Below are positions 1 to 11,588 of a DNA stretch of 64,000 nucleotides, piece by piece; position 1 is the first letter of the stretch, and every line of letters starts with the position of its first letter. The DNA lies in assembly GCA_963920765.1 (NCBI GenBank), contig OY987250.1, positions 2,604,001 to 2,668,000 on the forward strand, given 5' to 3'. Below the pieces are notes generated by a model, which saw only the letters and a program-made list of their open reading frames with translations, ran no database searches and had not been told where the DNA came from. A program made the position numbers and the translations under genes. This DNA comes from Ulota crispa. Taxonomy: Eukaryota > Streptophyta > Bryopsida > Orthotrichales > Orthotrichaceae.

Positions 1-234
1 ACCTTTGAGTGCCCCACCGCGTTGTTTTGAACATCTCCTACTCACAACTATGCATTTGCAATAATTTTGAACTTTGCAAAATTTTTGTGAACAAATGCTT
101 ACACTTGAAACTTTGAAATTGATGCCAATATTTTTCATTCCTTCTTATTGATTTAGCAATATTATTTTCAAACTTGTTCAATCTGAGTATATACCCTATA
201 ACCCTTAAACTCACGCTTATGGGTGTTGCTACCT
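1..234. mobile_element. TAAGGTAGG-family MITE, 3' part only
   Basis: The stretch ends in ACGCTTATGGGTG..GCTACC-TTA, the inverted form of the terminal repeat seen in several other copies in this window (for example 27738-28117). Its body, with 'gtgaacaaatgctt' and 'ttgaaattgatg', closely matches the right half of the 27738-28117 copy. The left end lies outside the window. No coding capacity is seen; it is a non-autonomous element. Confidence 0.65.
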
Positions 235-1248
235 TATATTAACTTCAAAGTATTGAGAATTTATTTTTTATGGTGAAAAAATTGTTAGAAGAGTAAACCG
301 TAGCAATTTATTGACTAACCATCGGAGCTAAATTAAGAGTTTTGTTTCCCGTCTTTTAGCAAACCCCATTCTTTCCTAGCATGTAGACATGGGGGTGGGA
401 AAGTTCCATTGTTTTTATGAACAACACTAAAAGTAAAGAATTGACCATGTTTTAATAGTTAGTCAACTTTATCTCTAGTCACTTTTCCACACTATTTGAG
501 TGTCCTTGATTTCAAGAATGAATTCAAATGTTTAAATTTCCAAATATGATATTCTAATGATAGACTTCTATATTCCCGCTTTTTCTCCCAAGTGAAAATA
601 TCTAAGCTTTTTCCACGGGTCCATATGTAAGAGAAGACTGGATATACTGCGCATAAAGGTTTGTGGGGCCAAGGGGCCAGGGCCCGGGCCCGGGCCCGAG
701 GTAAACTGATTCGTCATTGCCCCCGCCTGGATGAATAGGGCTAGGACTTGGTCTACTGTTCTGTGAGCTTGTTTGTGGGGTCAGGAGAAAAATATCCGCA
801 TTTTTGCATGTCAAAATTGTAAGATTTTAGACTTTAGAGTTTCTCCAGCCCTGTCCCGCACACGGAACTCTCTAAACGGAGCTTCAAGTGTGCTTTTCTA
901 ATTACCGGGTGTCACTCTGGGCAAGAAAGCTAGCCTTTCTCCTCAGAAACACACGCCACCCATCTTGTACTCCTGCAAGCAGACGACCGCAGTCCGCAAA
1001 ACGTGTGAAAGAGCCCCTCGCGACAAAAGCAAATCTTGGATTTTTTTGTTCTTAAGGAGCTTCAAGATCAACTTTTGCTGCTTTCAAGGGCAGTGAGCGC
1101 ACTAGAACGTGCAGTGTGGGAGCCAAAGTTTGACGAGCCCGCTCATACTTTCCAGTGTAGCGTGACCGCCTTGGACCCAATTTCAGACATTGGTCAAGCT
1201 AGGGCACGAGATTTGCTCGTGTGGTGAGAAAGGCTGGAGGTACTCTTA
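235..1248. other. Gene-free stretch with GC-rich hexamer run
   Basis: No gene is supported. A short GGGCCC-type run lies at about 671-703. A fragment reading 'ggatgaatagggct' near 727-741 recurs in degenerate form near 2080, 48790 and 49095, so part of this DNA belongs to a dispersed decayed repeat. The short frames here look random. Confidence 0.5.
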
Positions 1249-1853
1249 GAGCATCTACATTTGCACATGCTCAACAGTTTCTAGAGAGCTCTTGGTGCAG
1301 TTAGAGCCGGTTTCCATTGGCAAGGGGACCTGGATTGTCCATCCAAGTTGTCCACAAGCAGAGGAAGGCAAAAATTCTGAAATCTTTAATTGGCTCACAT
1401 TTTAGAACACAAGCTTCAATCAAGGGTCTAGGCCGTCCAGGTATGCTAGTAAACTTTTACGGAGCTGGAGGCTGGAGATCTACGCCTGGACCCCTCCAGC
1501 TCCTCAATGGAAATCAGCCCTTACTCTATTTGACGTGTCTCGCAATAGGCATGCCAATGCCCTATCCAAGACGGGACTCACTTAATTGTACTTGGAAATT
1601 AAATTGGAACGTTCATAGTTTGATGAATCTTCAGCACACCCAAATCCAAGACAATCAAAACTTGCTTATTAGTTGACAAAAGAAGACCGTGATTGAAGCT
1701 CAACACTTGTCCTTTGTAATACACTCCAAGTGCCTGCTAGTTCTACTCAAGAGCAAGGGTGGAGCATCTCGTATTTGAGCAAACCCGTGGTGGTGGATGC
1801 AAACTAGATACTTGCATTTGAGAGCTCAGTTGTGTGCAAAGGTGCGGATGCTC
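1249..1853. mobile_element. PIF/Harbinger-like MITE (GAGCATC family)
   Basis: Terminal inverted repeats GAGCATCTACATTTGCAC and GTGCGGATGCTC face each other and are flanked by the direct repeat TTA (1246-1248 and 1854-1856). A TTA/TAA target duplication with GAGC/GGGC ends is typical of PIF/Harbinger-derived Tourist-like MITEs. About 605 bp. A 119-codon frame inside has no recognisable transposase feature. Confidence 0.7.
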
Positions 1854-4800
1854 TTAAGAATATTATCTATACAAGATGAGATTTGGGGATTTTGAATTTA
1901 CACTTGAATTTAGAAACCCTGATTTAGATTGAGAATCTTGAAAAGGAATAAAATTGACCAACTCCAAAATATGGACAAACTATTACTTTTATCCTTGTCT
2001 ATAAGAAAAAAGAAAAAAGTGGAGATTCTCCACCCTCATTTGCAAACGTGAATGTGCAATAGATAAAGCCCCACCCCTATTCATCCAGGTGGAGGGCAAC
2101 GAAGGGGTTAGTTCACCCTAGCCGGGGCAAGGCAGGGAAGCTAAGATTCACTTACAAACTTACTTACAAACAAGGGTAAAAAGTAAGAAATTGTGCCCAG
2201 TTCTATAGTTGATCAGCTTTTTGATCGATCAACTTTTTTCTTCTTCTACAACCATGCAACAAAAACAACGTTTTTGGATACAAACATGAATCCAAATTTA
2301 CAATTTCAAAGTCCTTAGTGGTAAACACAGACCTCTATGTTGGCAGCTTGCAATTGAAAAAATAAAAAACAGCAAACATTTGTTGTCTTTGACTTATTTA
2401 GTTCCTTGAGAGCACGGAAGTTTGCATTAAATTTATTAGATTTCTACTTTTTCTACCAATTCAAGAAACCCTAGCTTTTTTGGAGCAAATATAACATTTT
2501 TTTACATGAAGATTGCTTGGAACCTTTTTTGTTTGGTTAGCACTGGTTGGTGGCATCTCCATGCATCCAGCCAATTATGGCTAACGTGGCTGTTTTTGTG
2601 TCATTCTTTTTTGCAATAGATCTTTCAATTTGAGAAAAAAAGAACCCCGAAATATTTGGAACTTTTTATACCGCACATATTTGTATGTGGGGACAAGGTA
2701 TAATTTTTATAGATTTCTTACAAACAAGGGTAAAGGTAAGAATTTATTTATATTTTGTAGTTGGTCAATTTTATCTCCTTATAGAATTCTAGACTAAGAG
2801 CCAACCTCCATGCTGCATTTGAATTCATCACTTCAATGAACATTTTTCAACTTTGCAAAACCCAAATCCTTCAATTTCATATGCTTCTTATGAGCAACTT
2901 ATTGGAACACCATTTCCAATTCTAAATTTTGTTGTTTTTTACTCGGGGAGATCACTAGCTTATATTTTAGGAACAACGTGAGTTAAAAGATAGGGTCCAT
3001 TTTATTCAAAGGACAAAAAATTTATGTAATATGTAAACCTACTATAGGGTTCATGAAATACTCTACACTAGTATATATAAATTAGGGTATATAAAAACAT
3101 TAGGTAGTAGGATTTTTTTATTAATAAATTAGCCTTAACAAATAGGGGTTATAAAAAGAATTAGTATTGTTTGCTGCTCTCCATGTTAAATTGTTTTAAA
3201 TACATGCCATAGAATTGAGAAATAGTACTAAGAACTTGTTACTAAATTCTTTCACTTAGAATATAGCCCTCTAATCCTGGGGGGGCACTACTTGAGGTGT
3301 ACAGTGATCACGTGCGTTCAACCTCCTATTACTTGATAGCTATGTAGGTAAATTCTTATAATTTATATAGGCCTTCATTTACCTAAATTTCTAAAGTAAG
3401 GCCATTCTAGATACCCTACCTTTCATTATACATAAAAATTGAGTGCAATTGATTGTATGCTACATTCGTTATAAATACAAAAAAAGAGAATCATAAATTC
3501 AAGAACAACAAACTAACTGTTTCAAATTCACAACATTTACAAGTTTAGTGGTGGAAATATCTACCACTCATCATTTTGGTTAAGGGTGCGTTTTACAAAC
3601 ACATTACTACAGAGTGTGTACAAAAAAACTAGAGCAATAGTTCAATGTTCACAACTTGCAATAAGAAAACAGGAACTCTGATGTGTATAATCCTAGAATT
3701 CTTGTAATGAATCCAAAATGTTGGTATTCAAGCCTATGAACCAAGCATCTTAAAGTCCGAAATTTACAAAAGTACTCAAGATGCCCTAATCCCAAAATAC
3801 AACTAAAGAATATGAACACTCCAAACCCTAAGCAAGGTGTACCAGGGTCAGACAAAATACCCTAATTCCATCAAACCACCGTATGATGTGGCACAAAGAC
3901 TTCTCCCACGCTAAAATATGAGTGAATCCCATGATCTCACCACACCCTAAACCCATCAACCAAGAAGCTGAACAGATTAGATGCACCTCACAATCAAAGA
4001 AACCAACATCAACTTCTTTTTCTTCACACTTGATTGTATTAGACCATTCAACCCCAAGCAAGTTCAACCCCAAAAATGCAATTGCCAAGCTTTGGTATGC
4101 TTTACAAATTGCGACAATGAACTTGCTGAGTGCAGAAGAAAAGCTATTGCAGAATGATAACCCTAGAACCCAAAACTAGGGCGCCTTTCAAACAACCTAT
4201 CAAAATTTGAACCCTAGCTTTAGTGCAAGGGAGAGTCTTCATTATACTAATGAACATTATCGACAAGTTTGACCTTCATCCGCGGGTTTATCTGTGACCA
4301 GTACAAGCTCAAGTAAGGGAATACTAGGAGAAATTATCGGCTTTGGATTCTTTTGGCAAGTCCAGTTGGTGCTTTTTTAATTCCTGGTCTATTTTTTTCT
4401 TTAAAAAAATAATAATAGAATTTGAGTAGTTTCTTCTACCCTTCACTCTTTATAAAACTAAAAACCCATTCTATTGATGCTATTTTTTTCTAAAACTTTT
4501 CTAAAATTTAGGTGCAAGGTAATAATAATATCCCTTTGTTTGATTGCATGTGCCAATAAAAAAAAATGAAGTGCTCCCCCCAGGCCTCTAATTCATATGC
4601 TTGTTATTGGTTTCATGGTAAATACCATGTGTATATACATAATAGAAAGTAAGATTTTTTTGGATGAATAATAGAGGTAGGGTAAAATTGGACAAACAAA
4701 ATTTATACATAAAATAGCGCCATTTAAAAACCAAATGAATGAATATATTTTAAAAAATAAGGTATTGGAAATATGATCCGTGTAGCTTTTTATATAAAAA

Positions 4801-6022
4801 TATGGTCACTTTAATTACCATATTTTAGATAAATAGCCCTACATCAAATACCCTCTTAACTCACTTTTTTACCATAAAATCACAAGGTGTGATCTCCCCA
4901 AGGTTTTCTAGCACACTTCTACGCATGGCTTCATAAATCCTTTGTTACTCTAAATTGAGATTCTTCTATTTGGACACCAACGTGCAAGTTGGCCCAAAGT
5001 GAGGGTTTTTAAATCTAAATATGAATTCAAACTTCCCAAATCCATTCTCATAATGGCAAATTTCTAAGCTCTTTTATTTTTGTTAGGTAAAATAAATTGA
5101 GCTTTTCCACTCTAGTCCCACAAAGAGTCCCACAAAGATGTAAGTACAATGAGATTCAAAGAGAACTTACATTTAGTGTAATTGTTAGCCATTTGAAATC
5201 ACAAAAAAATCAGTTGAATTTTGAAACCAGTGGACAAAAAACAAGCTCGATTTTTCAAAATAAATGAATTATAGTATACTACAAAACATATATAAACATC
5301 TGGTACATGCCCATGAAAAATTGGTTGAAAATGAAATACATCGTATTTTAGCCAAGAAACTTAAATTTCTCTTCAACTATTGATGTGCAAGATATAACAT
5401 TCCATTTTTTCTGCTTTGATTTAGGGCCGTGTTACATATTGTCTTCCAAACATTAAAATATGTTTTAAAGATTTGGCCTTGACTCAAGGCAAGGCCATTT
5501 CAAAACAAAGTAATGCTTCATAACAACGTTTTGTTAAAACAGGTGGCAGCATTTACTTTTGTGTGTAAAAGTAACTTCGTTGAAATTTTATGCTCAATTT
5601 TTTGGCCAAGTTTATTTCAAAGTGACAGTTTTGAGTCTTCAACAAACCATTGTCTTCAACCTCATGCCCTTGAATGGTGGAGAGGTCAATATCACAATGC
5701 ATAAAACGTTGAACAAAGCGGTTGTCTCCCAATGTTTCAGAAATACAATTTACTTTGTCATTGTTCCAAATTGGTTCTTTTGGCCTATGTGACCTTAGCA
5801 TCATAATAAAGCAGTGTTTGGGGAGGAATTTTAGCTTCATTAGCTAAAATTTGTAATTTTTTTTGCTATCAACTGATTTTCCACTAAATTTCACTATACA
5901 TTTTCTATAGTTGTACTATATAGGTAAAATTTGACCAATTTCAAGCCAACAGTTTCAAATTCAAACCAACTTTTTTGCAATTTCAGCCGATTGACAATAC
6001 AAAGTATGGTCATTTTCAAAAA
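1854..6022. other. Gene-free intergenic region with decayed repeats
   Basis: No gene is supported. The stretch is AT-rich. Between about 1950-2130 and 4950-5110 are blocks resembling sequence at 48900-49130, with phrases such as 'cccaaatccattctcataatgg' versions and 'tttccac..ggcccca'. They look like old copies of one dispersed repeat. Short frames at 3649-4179 and 5513-5840 overlap on both strands and show no family features. Confidence 0.5.
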
Positions 6023-6412
6023 GGCAATGGATATGTGTACCACACCCTTAGGGTAAATTTTAGATTTCAACCATCAAAAAGCTGAATTTGAGAATTTGGA
6101 TTTCAAATTTGGACTTAGAGCCCATGATTTAGTCTAGAACCATAAAAAATATTGCAATTCAACAACAACCAATGAAAAAGCTTATCTTTTTTTACAAACA
6201 AAATTAAAATTAACACTTTTCTCCCTAGCTAAACTTTTTCATTGGGTGTTGTTGAATTGCACCTTTTTTATGGTTCTATTCTAAATCATGGTCTATAAGT
6301 CCAAATCTGAATTCCAAATTCTCAAATTCAGCTTTTTGATGGTAGAAATCTAAAATTTACCCCAAGGATGTGGTACAATAGTTCAAAGGGAGTGGTACAC
6401 ATATCAATTCCC
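6023..6412. mobile_element. Mutator-like fold-back MITE, family A, copy 1
   Basis: A near-palindrome of about 390 bp. The ends GGCAATGGATATGTG and CACATATCAATTCCC are inverted, and each arm runs about 170 bp inward. It is flanked by a perfect 9-bp direct repeat TTTCAAAAA (6014-6022 and 6413-6421). A 9-bp target duplication with long inverted repeats is the signature of Mutator-like (MULE) elements. It has no transposase. Confidence 0.85.
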
Positions 6413-6469
6413 TTTCAAAAAAACCAAGTAATCAGAAGCTAGCATTAAGGGGCTTCAAACATCAACCTT

Positions 6470-6625
6470 TTTAGGTGACTCACGTTACGATTCACCTTTG
6501 TGAATTCACTCATGAACCGCAAGGTGACTCACCTCTGGACTTCACTCCTAACGTGATTCACGTGAGGAGTGCACTTCAGAAACTCACCTTTGTGACTTCT
6601 TGCAACTCATTCACCTACGTCCTCA
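6470..6625. promoter_or_regulatory. Cluster of TGACTCAC / TGATTCAC half-palindromes
   Basis: Within about 150 bp, variants of GTGA(C/A/T)TCAC recur at least six times in both orientations (TGACTCACG, GATTCACC, GAATTCACTC, TGACTCACC, GATTCACGTGAGG, AACTCACC, GTGACTTC). It includes a CACGTG G-box core within TTCACGTGAG and TGACTCA cores, both known binding cores for plant bZIP/bHLH factors. It lies about 400-500 bp upstream of the leader exon ending at 7173. It may be an upstream regulatory block or merely a degenerate minisatellite. Confidence 0.35.
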
Positions 6626-6989
6626 AACCCCGACACTTCCTTTGCAGAAACTTCCACAAACTCATGGGTGTCTTAGACTTTGCGCGTGTGAGGGAACAAA
6701 AACAATTCACTAGTGCGCGGAGATCCTGTGAGGTGAGAAGATTGAAGATTAGATTTTATGTTTGAAGCCCCTATTAGGAATTTAGGAGTGTCAAGTGCTG
6801 GAAACCAGCCTGGACTCGTAGTGAAAAGCCCCTCTAAATGCCGGCACTCCCCGAACTTTACTACACAAAAATAGGCCGGGAAAGAAAGCGGTTCGCGAAA
6901 AGTTACTTTATACAAAGTCAAAGATACTTCCCCCCTTGCCACGAATCATCACAAAGAACGCCGGCATACGCGAATCACTGCCACGTGTC

Positions 6990-7173
6990 GACTATCCCCC
7001 CATCCCCCCGTTGGGCGTCTCTCGCAACCACCCCGCTCTTTTTCCAGTTCCCGAACCCCCAGTCGCAGTTTGAGCGTCGCAGCCGAAATCCCAGCTCGTG
7101 TTGTCGGTCGACAGAGCGCTGATCTTCACCTCGACTTTGCAGGACATCCTCCGCGCCTCCATCGCCGATCAAG
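6990..7173 (+). promoter_or_regulatory. Probable 5' leader exon of the 9102 gene
   Basis: The base composition turns C-rich and CpG-rich, unlike the surroundings, and the block ends in GATCAAG|GTAATC, a good splice donor at 7173/7174. This fits a non-coding first exon followed by a leader intron of about 1.9 kb that ends shortly before the ATG at 9102; a likely acceptor is AACCGCAG near 9080. The transcription start is not defined and no clear TATA box is seen. This exon could instead belong to an undetected transcript. Confidence 0.45.
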
Positions 7174-7267
7174 GTAATCCAGCAAAGTTCTTTTCCCTGA
7201 ATCTAACGATCTAAAATTCAATTTGATCAGTTTTGTAGCGCCTTGAAGCCTTCCGTGTTTGTCAACG

Positions 7268-7951
7268 TGGAGAAAAGCTGCTGTGCGCTTTGATCAGCAA
7301 CAAGAACAGTATATTCTTACACTTTTTTATAGTTTTGATGTTAGTTTGGTGTATTTTTTGGTCTTAAGATCGGTGCGAATACAGAGTATATTGGAGTAGT
7401 TGATTGCAGAGAGAGAGGGAGAGCTGCCTTAGCTATTCAAACTACTGTAACAAAGAAGAAGAGTGAAAGAGGCGAAGAGTGAAGGAGGCGAAGAGTGAAA
7501 GAGTTGAGAGTTTTATTATTATTTAAGATTTGGCTGTGTAGTTTGTGCGAGAGAAGTTTTTAGATGAGATTGTTCAGGTAGCTTACGTTTTGCGAGTACT
7601 CGTGATTGTTTGTTGGTCTGCGTTCGAGAAATGCTGCTGTGCGCTTTGATCAGCAACAAGAACTATATTCTTACACATTTGTGTGGTTTTAATGTAAGTT
7701 TGGTGTAGTTTTGGTCTTAATATCAGTGCGAAAGCAGAGTATATTGGAGTAGTTGATTGCGATGTAGTGAGAGAGAGGGAGAGCTGCCTTAGCTATTCAA
7801 ACTGCAATATCAAAGAAGAAGAGTGAAAGAGTTGAGAGTTCTATAATTTTTTAAGATTTGGCTGTATAATTTGTGCGTGAGACATTTTTAGATGAGATTG
7901 TTCAGGTAGCTAACGTTTTGCGAGTATTCGTGAGTGTTTGTTGGCCTGCGT
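7268..7951 (+). repeat. Tandem duplication in the leader intron, about 355 bp x2
   Basis: The block starting 'gctgctgtgcgctttgatcag' near 7277 recurs near 7632. Both copies share 'ttggagtagttgattgc', 'gagctgccttagctattc' and 'gttcaggtagct(t/a)acg', with small indels and substitutions. It lies wholly in the inferred leader intron upstream of the gene at 9102. No coding sequence is involved. Confidence 0.8.
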
Positions 7952-8618
7952 TTAGTTCCTGAGGAGCTTGCGTGAGGGATAAACCGGTGAAATAGTATTT
8001 TATTGATGACTGAAGATTCAATGCGGGAGGATCACATGAGCGAGAATACTTCGGTGTAGGCACGTTTCACGAATGTTATAATATCTGGCTCGATTTGTAT
8101 AACATCGCTCGTAGATTTTCGTTTTTGTTTGTGACGCGTTCTGTTTGTACCAGAGGCAGTTCGACGGGCTTCCTAGCTTTTCGGTTTTGACCGGCTTGCC
8201 GTTGTTCCTAATTTGTGTCTCAGTACATCTGTTGTAAACATGTGTTGTCTTTTTCTTTGGAGAAAGCGATAATAGGATTTATGTAGTAACGTTCTTGGAG
8301 GAGATCATTTAGCAAATTTGAAATGGCCATGTTGCGGTGAATCTTGCATGCACGATGTTCATTCTTTCGTTCTTTATGTAAAGACAAGGGAATCAAAACC
8401 AGCAACAATGTCAGCCTTGATGCAAATATCATTTAACAGTGGATATACAACCGAAGAAAAACAGTACTTTATCAATGCATCTAAGAAATAGAAAAAGGTG
8501 GACCGGCTAAAAAAACGTTTGTAAATGCGAGGAGAACGTGAATGCAAAAACTACAGTAACGGAAGAGAGCTTTTCATATCCTACCTTCTTCAGTGGTCAA
8601 GACATGCTCTTATACAAT

Positions 8619-9125
8619 GTACCTGTGTGTCTAGTAGGACTACTCTTATTCTCGCTGATTTTAGGACCAGATTTTTTTCTTCTTTCCTTATCACACGGTG
8701 TTTGAAAGCTACCAAATAACTTTCAAGCAAGGACACTCTACTGACGGAGACTTCATTTTATAGAGCAGAGAGTTATAGGATTTTAAGAACGGCAGACGTT
8801 GGCGATTTGTATCTAGTAGGACTACTCTTATTCTCGTTGGTTTTAGGGCTAGATTGTTTTCTTGTACCTGTTTGTCTCTAGTAGGACTACGCTTATTCTC
8901 GCTGGTTTTAGGAACAGATTTTTTTCTTGTACCTGTTTGTCTCCAGTAGGACTCCTCTTATTCTCGCTAGTTGTAGGACCAGATTTTTTTCTTCTTTCGT
9001 TATCATACGGTGTTTACAAGTTACCAAATAGCTTTCAAGCAAGAACACTCTACTAACAGAGACCTTATTTTAAAACCGCAGAGAGTTGTAGGACTTCAAG
9101 AATGGCAGACGTTAACGAGTATGGC
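8619..9125 (+). repeat. Tandem repeat of 5' leader including a mutated start-codon copy
   Basis: Four copies of a unit of about 60-65 bp (core 'agtaggactactcttattc' then 'ttaggaccagatttttttc') start near 8619, 8803, 8864 and 8929. The first and last are embedded in a longer duplicated block of about 310 bp that runs through 'caagcaaggacactctac' to the gene start. The upstream block reads AAGAACGGCAGACGTT where the gene reads AAGAATGGCAGACGTT, so the copied initiation codon is ACG (8789-8791). Confidence 0.8.
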
Positions 9126-10329
9126 TACAACAACATGGAGGACACCAGCAGTCATCCAGGAGCAGTACGGCGAGTGCTCCACAAAGTGAAAGGGGGCTCA
9201 AGCAGCAGCAGCCATTCGCACGGGACAAAAGCGTCCTACGTCGATGACATAGATGGTCAGCCGCAGTTCCACCCGCAGACCAAGACGGAGCAAACGGTGG
9301 ACACCGTGGGCTTCGCTTTGATCCAGTCGATCCTGCAGTACGTGAAAGGCCCCGAAGGCGAAGCGGCCCTTGAGGTCATTCTGAGGTAGGAATACCATAA
9401 ACGGTTACTGACCTCCAGGGCTTTTGTTTTTCTGGCTTTCTGGTGCCAGATTGCACCCAAAATAAAATCTGGCTAAACAACATAAAAAGAAATGCCAAAA
9501 AACATGGATGAAATCGCCACAAGGCTGCAATTTGAGAATTTTTTTTGGATGAAATGGCCAAACTGTGGATGAAAACCAAATTGTAGACATGTAATATGTA
9601 CTAGTGTGATATTTTTTATCCAATATGTGGATGAATGTTGAAAATTGGAGCACCACTATAACATTTTAAATAGCCACCTTCACTCTTCTTAGAAAATGAA
9701 AAAAAAGCCCTTCTGACCTCTACTTGGTGAAGTAGATTGTTCTGAAACCAACAATAGCTGCATCTGAAAAAGATTCTAAAATATTCTAAGAAGGTATTTC
9801 CTCGTATTTATTTGATTGATTCAAACTTGTCTTGAAACAAGGTTCTACAGGTAGCCGTTTAAGGTGCACCAATGAAAGGAGAATCGATATAAACCCAAAA
9901 TCAACATTTATATTGCATAAAATATTCATTCTTGAGTAATTTTATATTTTTTGTATTTTTTATGCACTCTTCCTTATCCTTGTTCCTCTACAGATGGAGC
10001 ATAATTTCTCAAGAAATAAATCCCCATATCTTACAGGCTACAGTGGCTTATTTTAACCGTTTATGGTATTTCTACCTTAAAGGACTCAGAGCCGAGTGGC
10101 AGCCAGCCTCGCTGCATCGGAGGGCGCCAGACAATCCATGCGGATCGCCGCGGAGGAGGCCATGAAGGGCACGTACGACGCAACCCAAAACAAGTCCTTC
10201 GAATTGTTCAGGCATGTGCCCGCGTCGCTCGTCACCGTGGGCTCTGTGGTGCTCGGGAGCTACGTTGTGTTGGTGTCTGTGGGCGTTCTCTTCAGTCTCT
10301 GGCGATTCGCTCTCTTCGGTTTCCAGTAA
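9102..10329 (+). CDS. Unknown 173-aa protein with C-terminal membrane segment, two exons
   Basis: Exons 9102-9385 and 10092-10329 join in phase 2 (CTG AG|C CGA), giving 522 nt including TAA. Donor AG|GTAGGA and acceptor CAGAG|CC are acceptable, and codon usage in both exons is G/C-rich compared with flanking DNA. The first about 60 residues are polar, with a Ser/His-rich run (near residues 30-42). A helical-looking middle follows (TVDTVGFALIQSILQYV; Ala-rich 95-120). A strongly hydrophobic stretch occupies roughly residues 139-166, followed by a short tail ending in FGFQ, which suggests a tail-anchored or single-pass membrane protein. I do not recognise the family and assign no function. The start is supported by a G/C-rich frame opening directly at this ATG; its upstream duplicate has lost the ATG. 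The single coding intron is framed by transposon-like inverted repeats. Confidence 0.75.
9384..10077. mobile_element. MITE-like element forming most of the intron
   Basis: AGGTAGGAATACCATAAACG.. at 9384-9407 and its inverse at 10054-10077 match at 23 of 24 positions. The end sequence resembles the TAAGGTAGGANCACCCATAAGCG ends of the local TA-type MITE family. The splice donor GT of the host gene (9386-9387) lies inside the left repeat, and the acceptor lies only about 14 nt past the right repeat. A clean target duplication is not visible (TG on the left, TA on the right). Interior sequence is AT-rich and non-coding. Confidence 0.65.
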
Positions 10330-10501
10330 CCTCCCAAAACCTTGCAAAATCTTGCAAATCGTCCGCTTTTTCCCTGCAAGAATGGAGTGTTTTCAGAGTT
10401 TTACGAAGATTTCTCACAATTGTGAGGCCCTGAAGGGAAGGCAGCTTAATACTGCACTAACAATGAATCTTATTGTTATGATGATACCTACAGTGTTCTT
10501 T

Positions 10502-10685
10502 TTATCTTGTTATGTAACTCACTATAGTTCTGATTTATTTGATGATTAGTGTTTATATATTTACCTTGTTATGTAACCCACTCTAGTTCTGATTTTATTT
10601 GATAATTAGTGTTTGTGTATTTACCTTGTTATGTAACTCACTCTAGTTCTGATTTTATTTGACAGTTGGTGTTTATGTTGGTTAG
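10502..10685 (+). repeat. Approx. 60-bp tandem repeat x3 in 3' flank
   Basis: Units beginning 'cttgttatgtaactcactct' recur at about 10506, 10565 and 10625, each followed by 'agttctgattttatttga' and 'ttagtgttt'. They lie 180-350 bp past the stop codon of the unknown gene, probably in its 3' UTR or just beyond. Confidence 0.8.
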
Positions 10686-11588
10686 TATTTTAGTGTAAGT
10701 AGAACTATTTATGTACTAATTTAGGTTGTTTGTCGGAAATTTTAATTGACAAATAGTGTTCATGATGATTTAGTGTTGGTAACATTATGACAGTTGTTGA
10801 TATTTAGTGTTTGCATTTGTGATTAGTATTGCAAATACTATAGTCCATTATGCATGCATGTTCTCACTTGGCTTTTATGAAAAAGTGCTTGTTGAACCTT
10901 GAGAGCTCTGTTTTGAATTTACAAACATCCTATTTCCATTGCAATCCGGTACAATTGGTTTTTGTGGTAGCAGATTATATGTTTTCGTCTATTCATTCGA
11001 ACATTCACTTTAATTTATAATTGATAATTTTGAGAATACAACTATAGTGCCCTTGTCCTTACTTGTCGTCAATAGGTGACACTTGCACTTGCACATCAAC
11101 TTGCTAGTCGCTCTTTGTCCTACCGCAGTTAGGCTGAAGCCTTCTTCTTCACTAACAACAAGCATTTTTTGGCAAAGTAGTAGCAAACAGAAGCATATCC
11201 GATGGTAATTCATCTTTTTGTTTGTTAAAAATTCAGTATGAAGATGGTATTTTAGGGTTTTGTTGTTTTCAAGTAATTGGGCATTTGGGATAGAATTGTT
11301 GTAAGAAGTTGGTGCAGTATATAACCATTTGGGGTTCTTGGTAATGCACATGTCTTTGTTTAACCCTTGAACAACCATAGGGCATAGTATATATGCTGAC
11401 GTATAATTGTCATTTGTTACCAATAAGAAATTTTAATTTAGGATCCCAAGTAGCTCACTAGAATTGCATTAATCTATTCTCCAATTTCTTTGTTGGTCTC
11501 AAATGTAGTAGAGGTGTGGATTCATTCCAAATACAAGAAAAATACCCCATATTGTACTGGTCGGAAAGGGCCTTTCAGTCGTGTAAGG
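10686..11588. other. Gene-free stretch
   Basis: No family-supported gene. A minus-strand frame at 11010-11423 contains a hydrophobic stretch followed by Cys-rich CKCKCH; it is discussed as a weak candidate only. Nothing else structured was noticed. Confidence 0.4.

Noticed and set aside
3828-4179. Paired frames of about 85 codons on both strands
   Set aside because: Overlap on opposite strands, no family features and AT-rich context; treated as chance.
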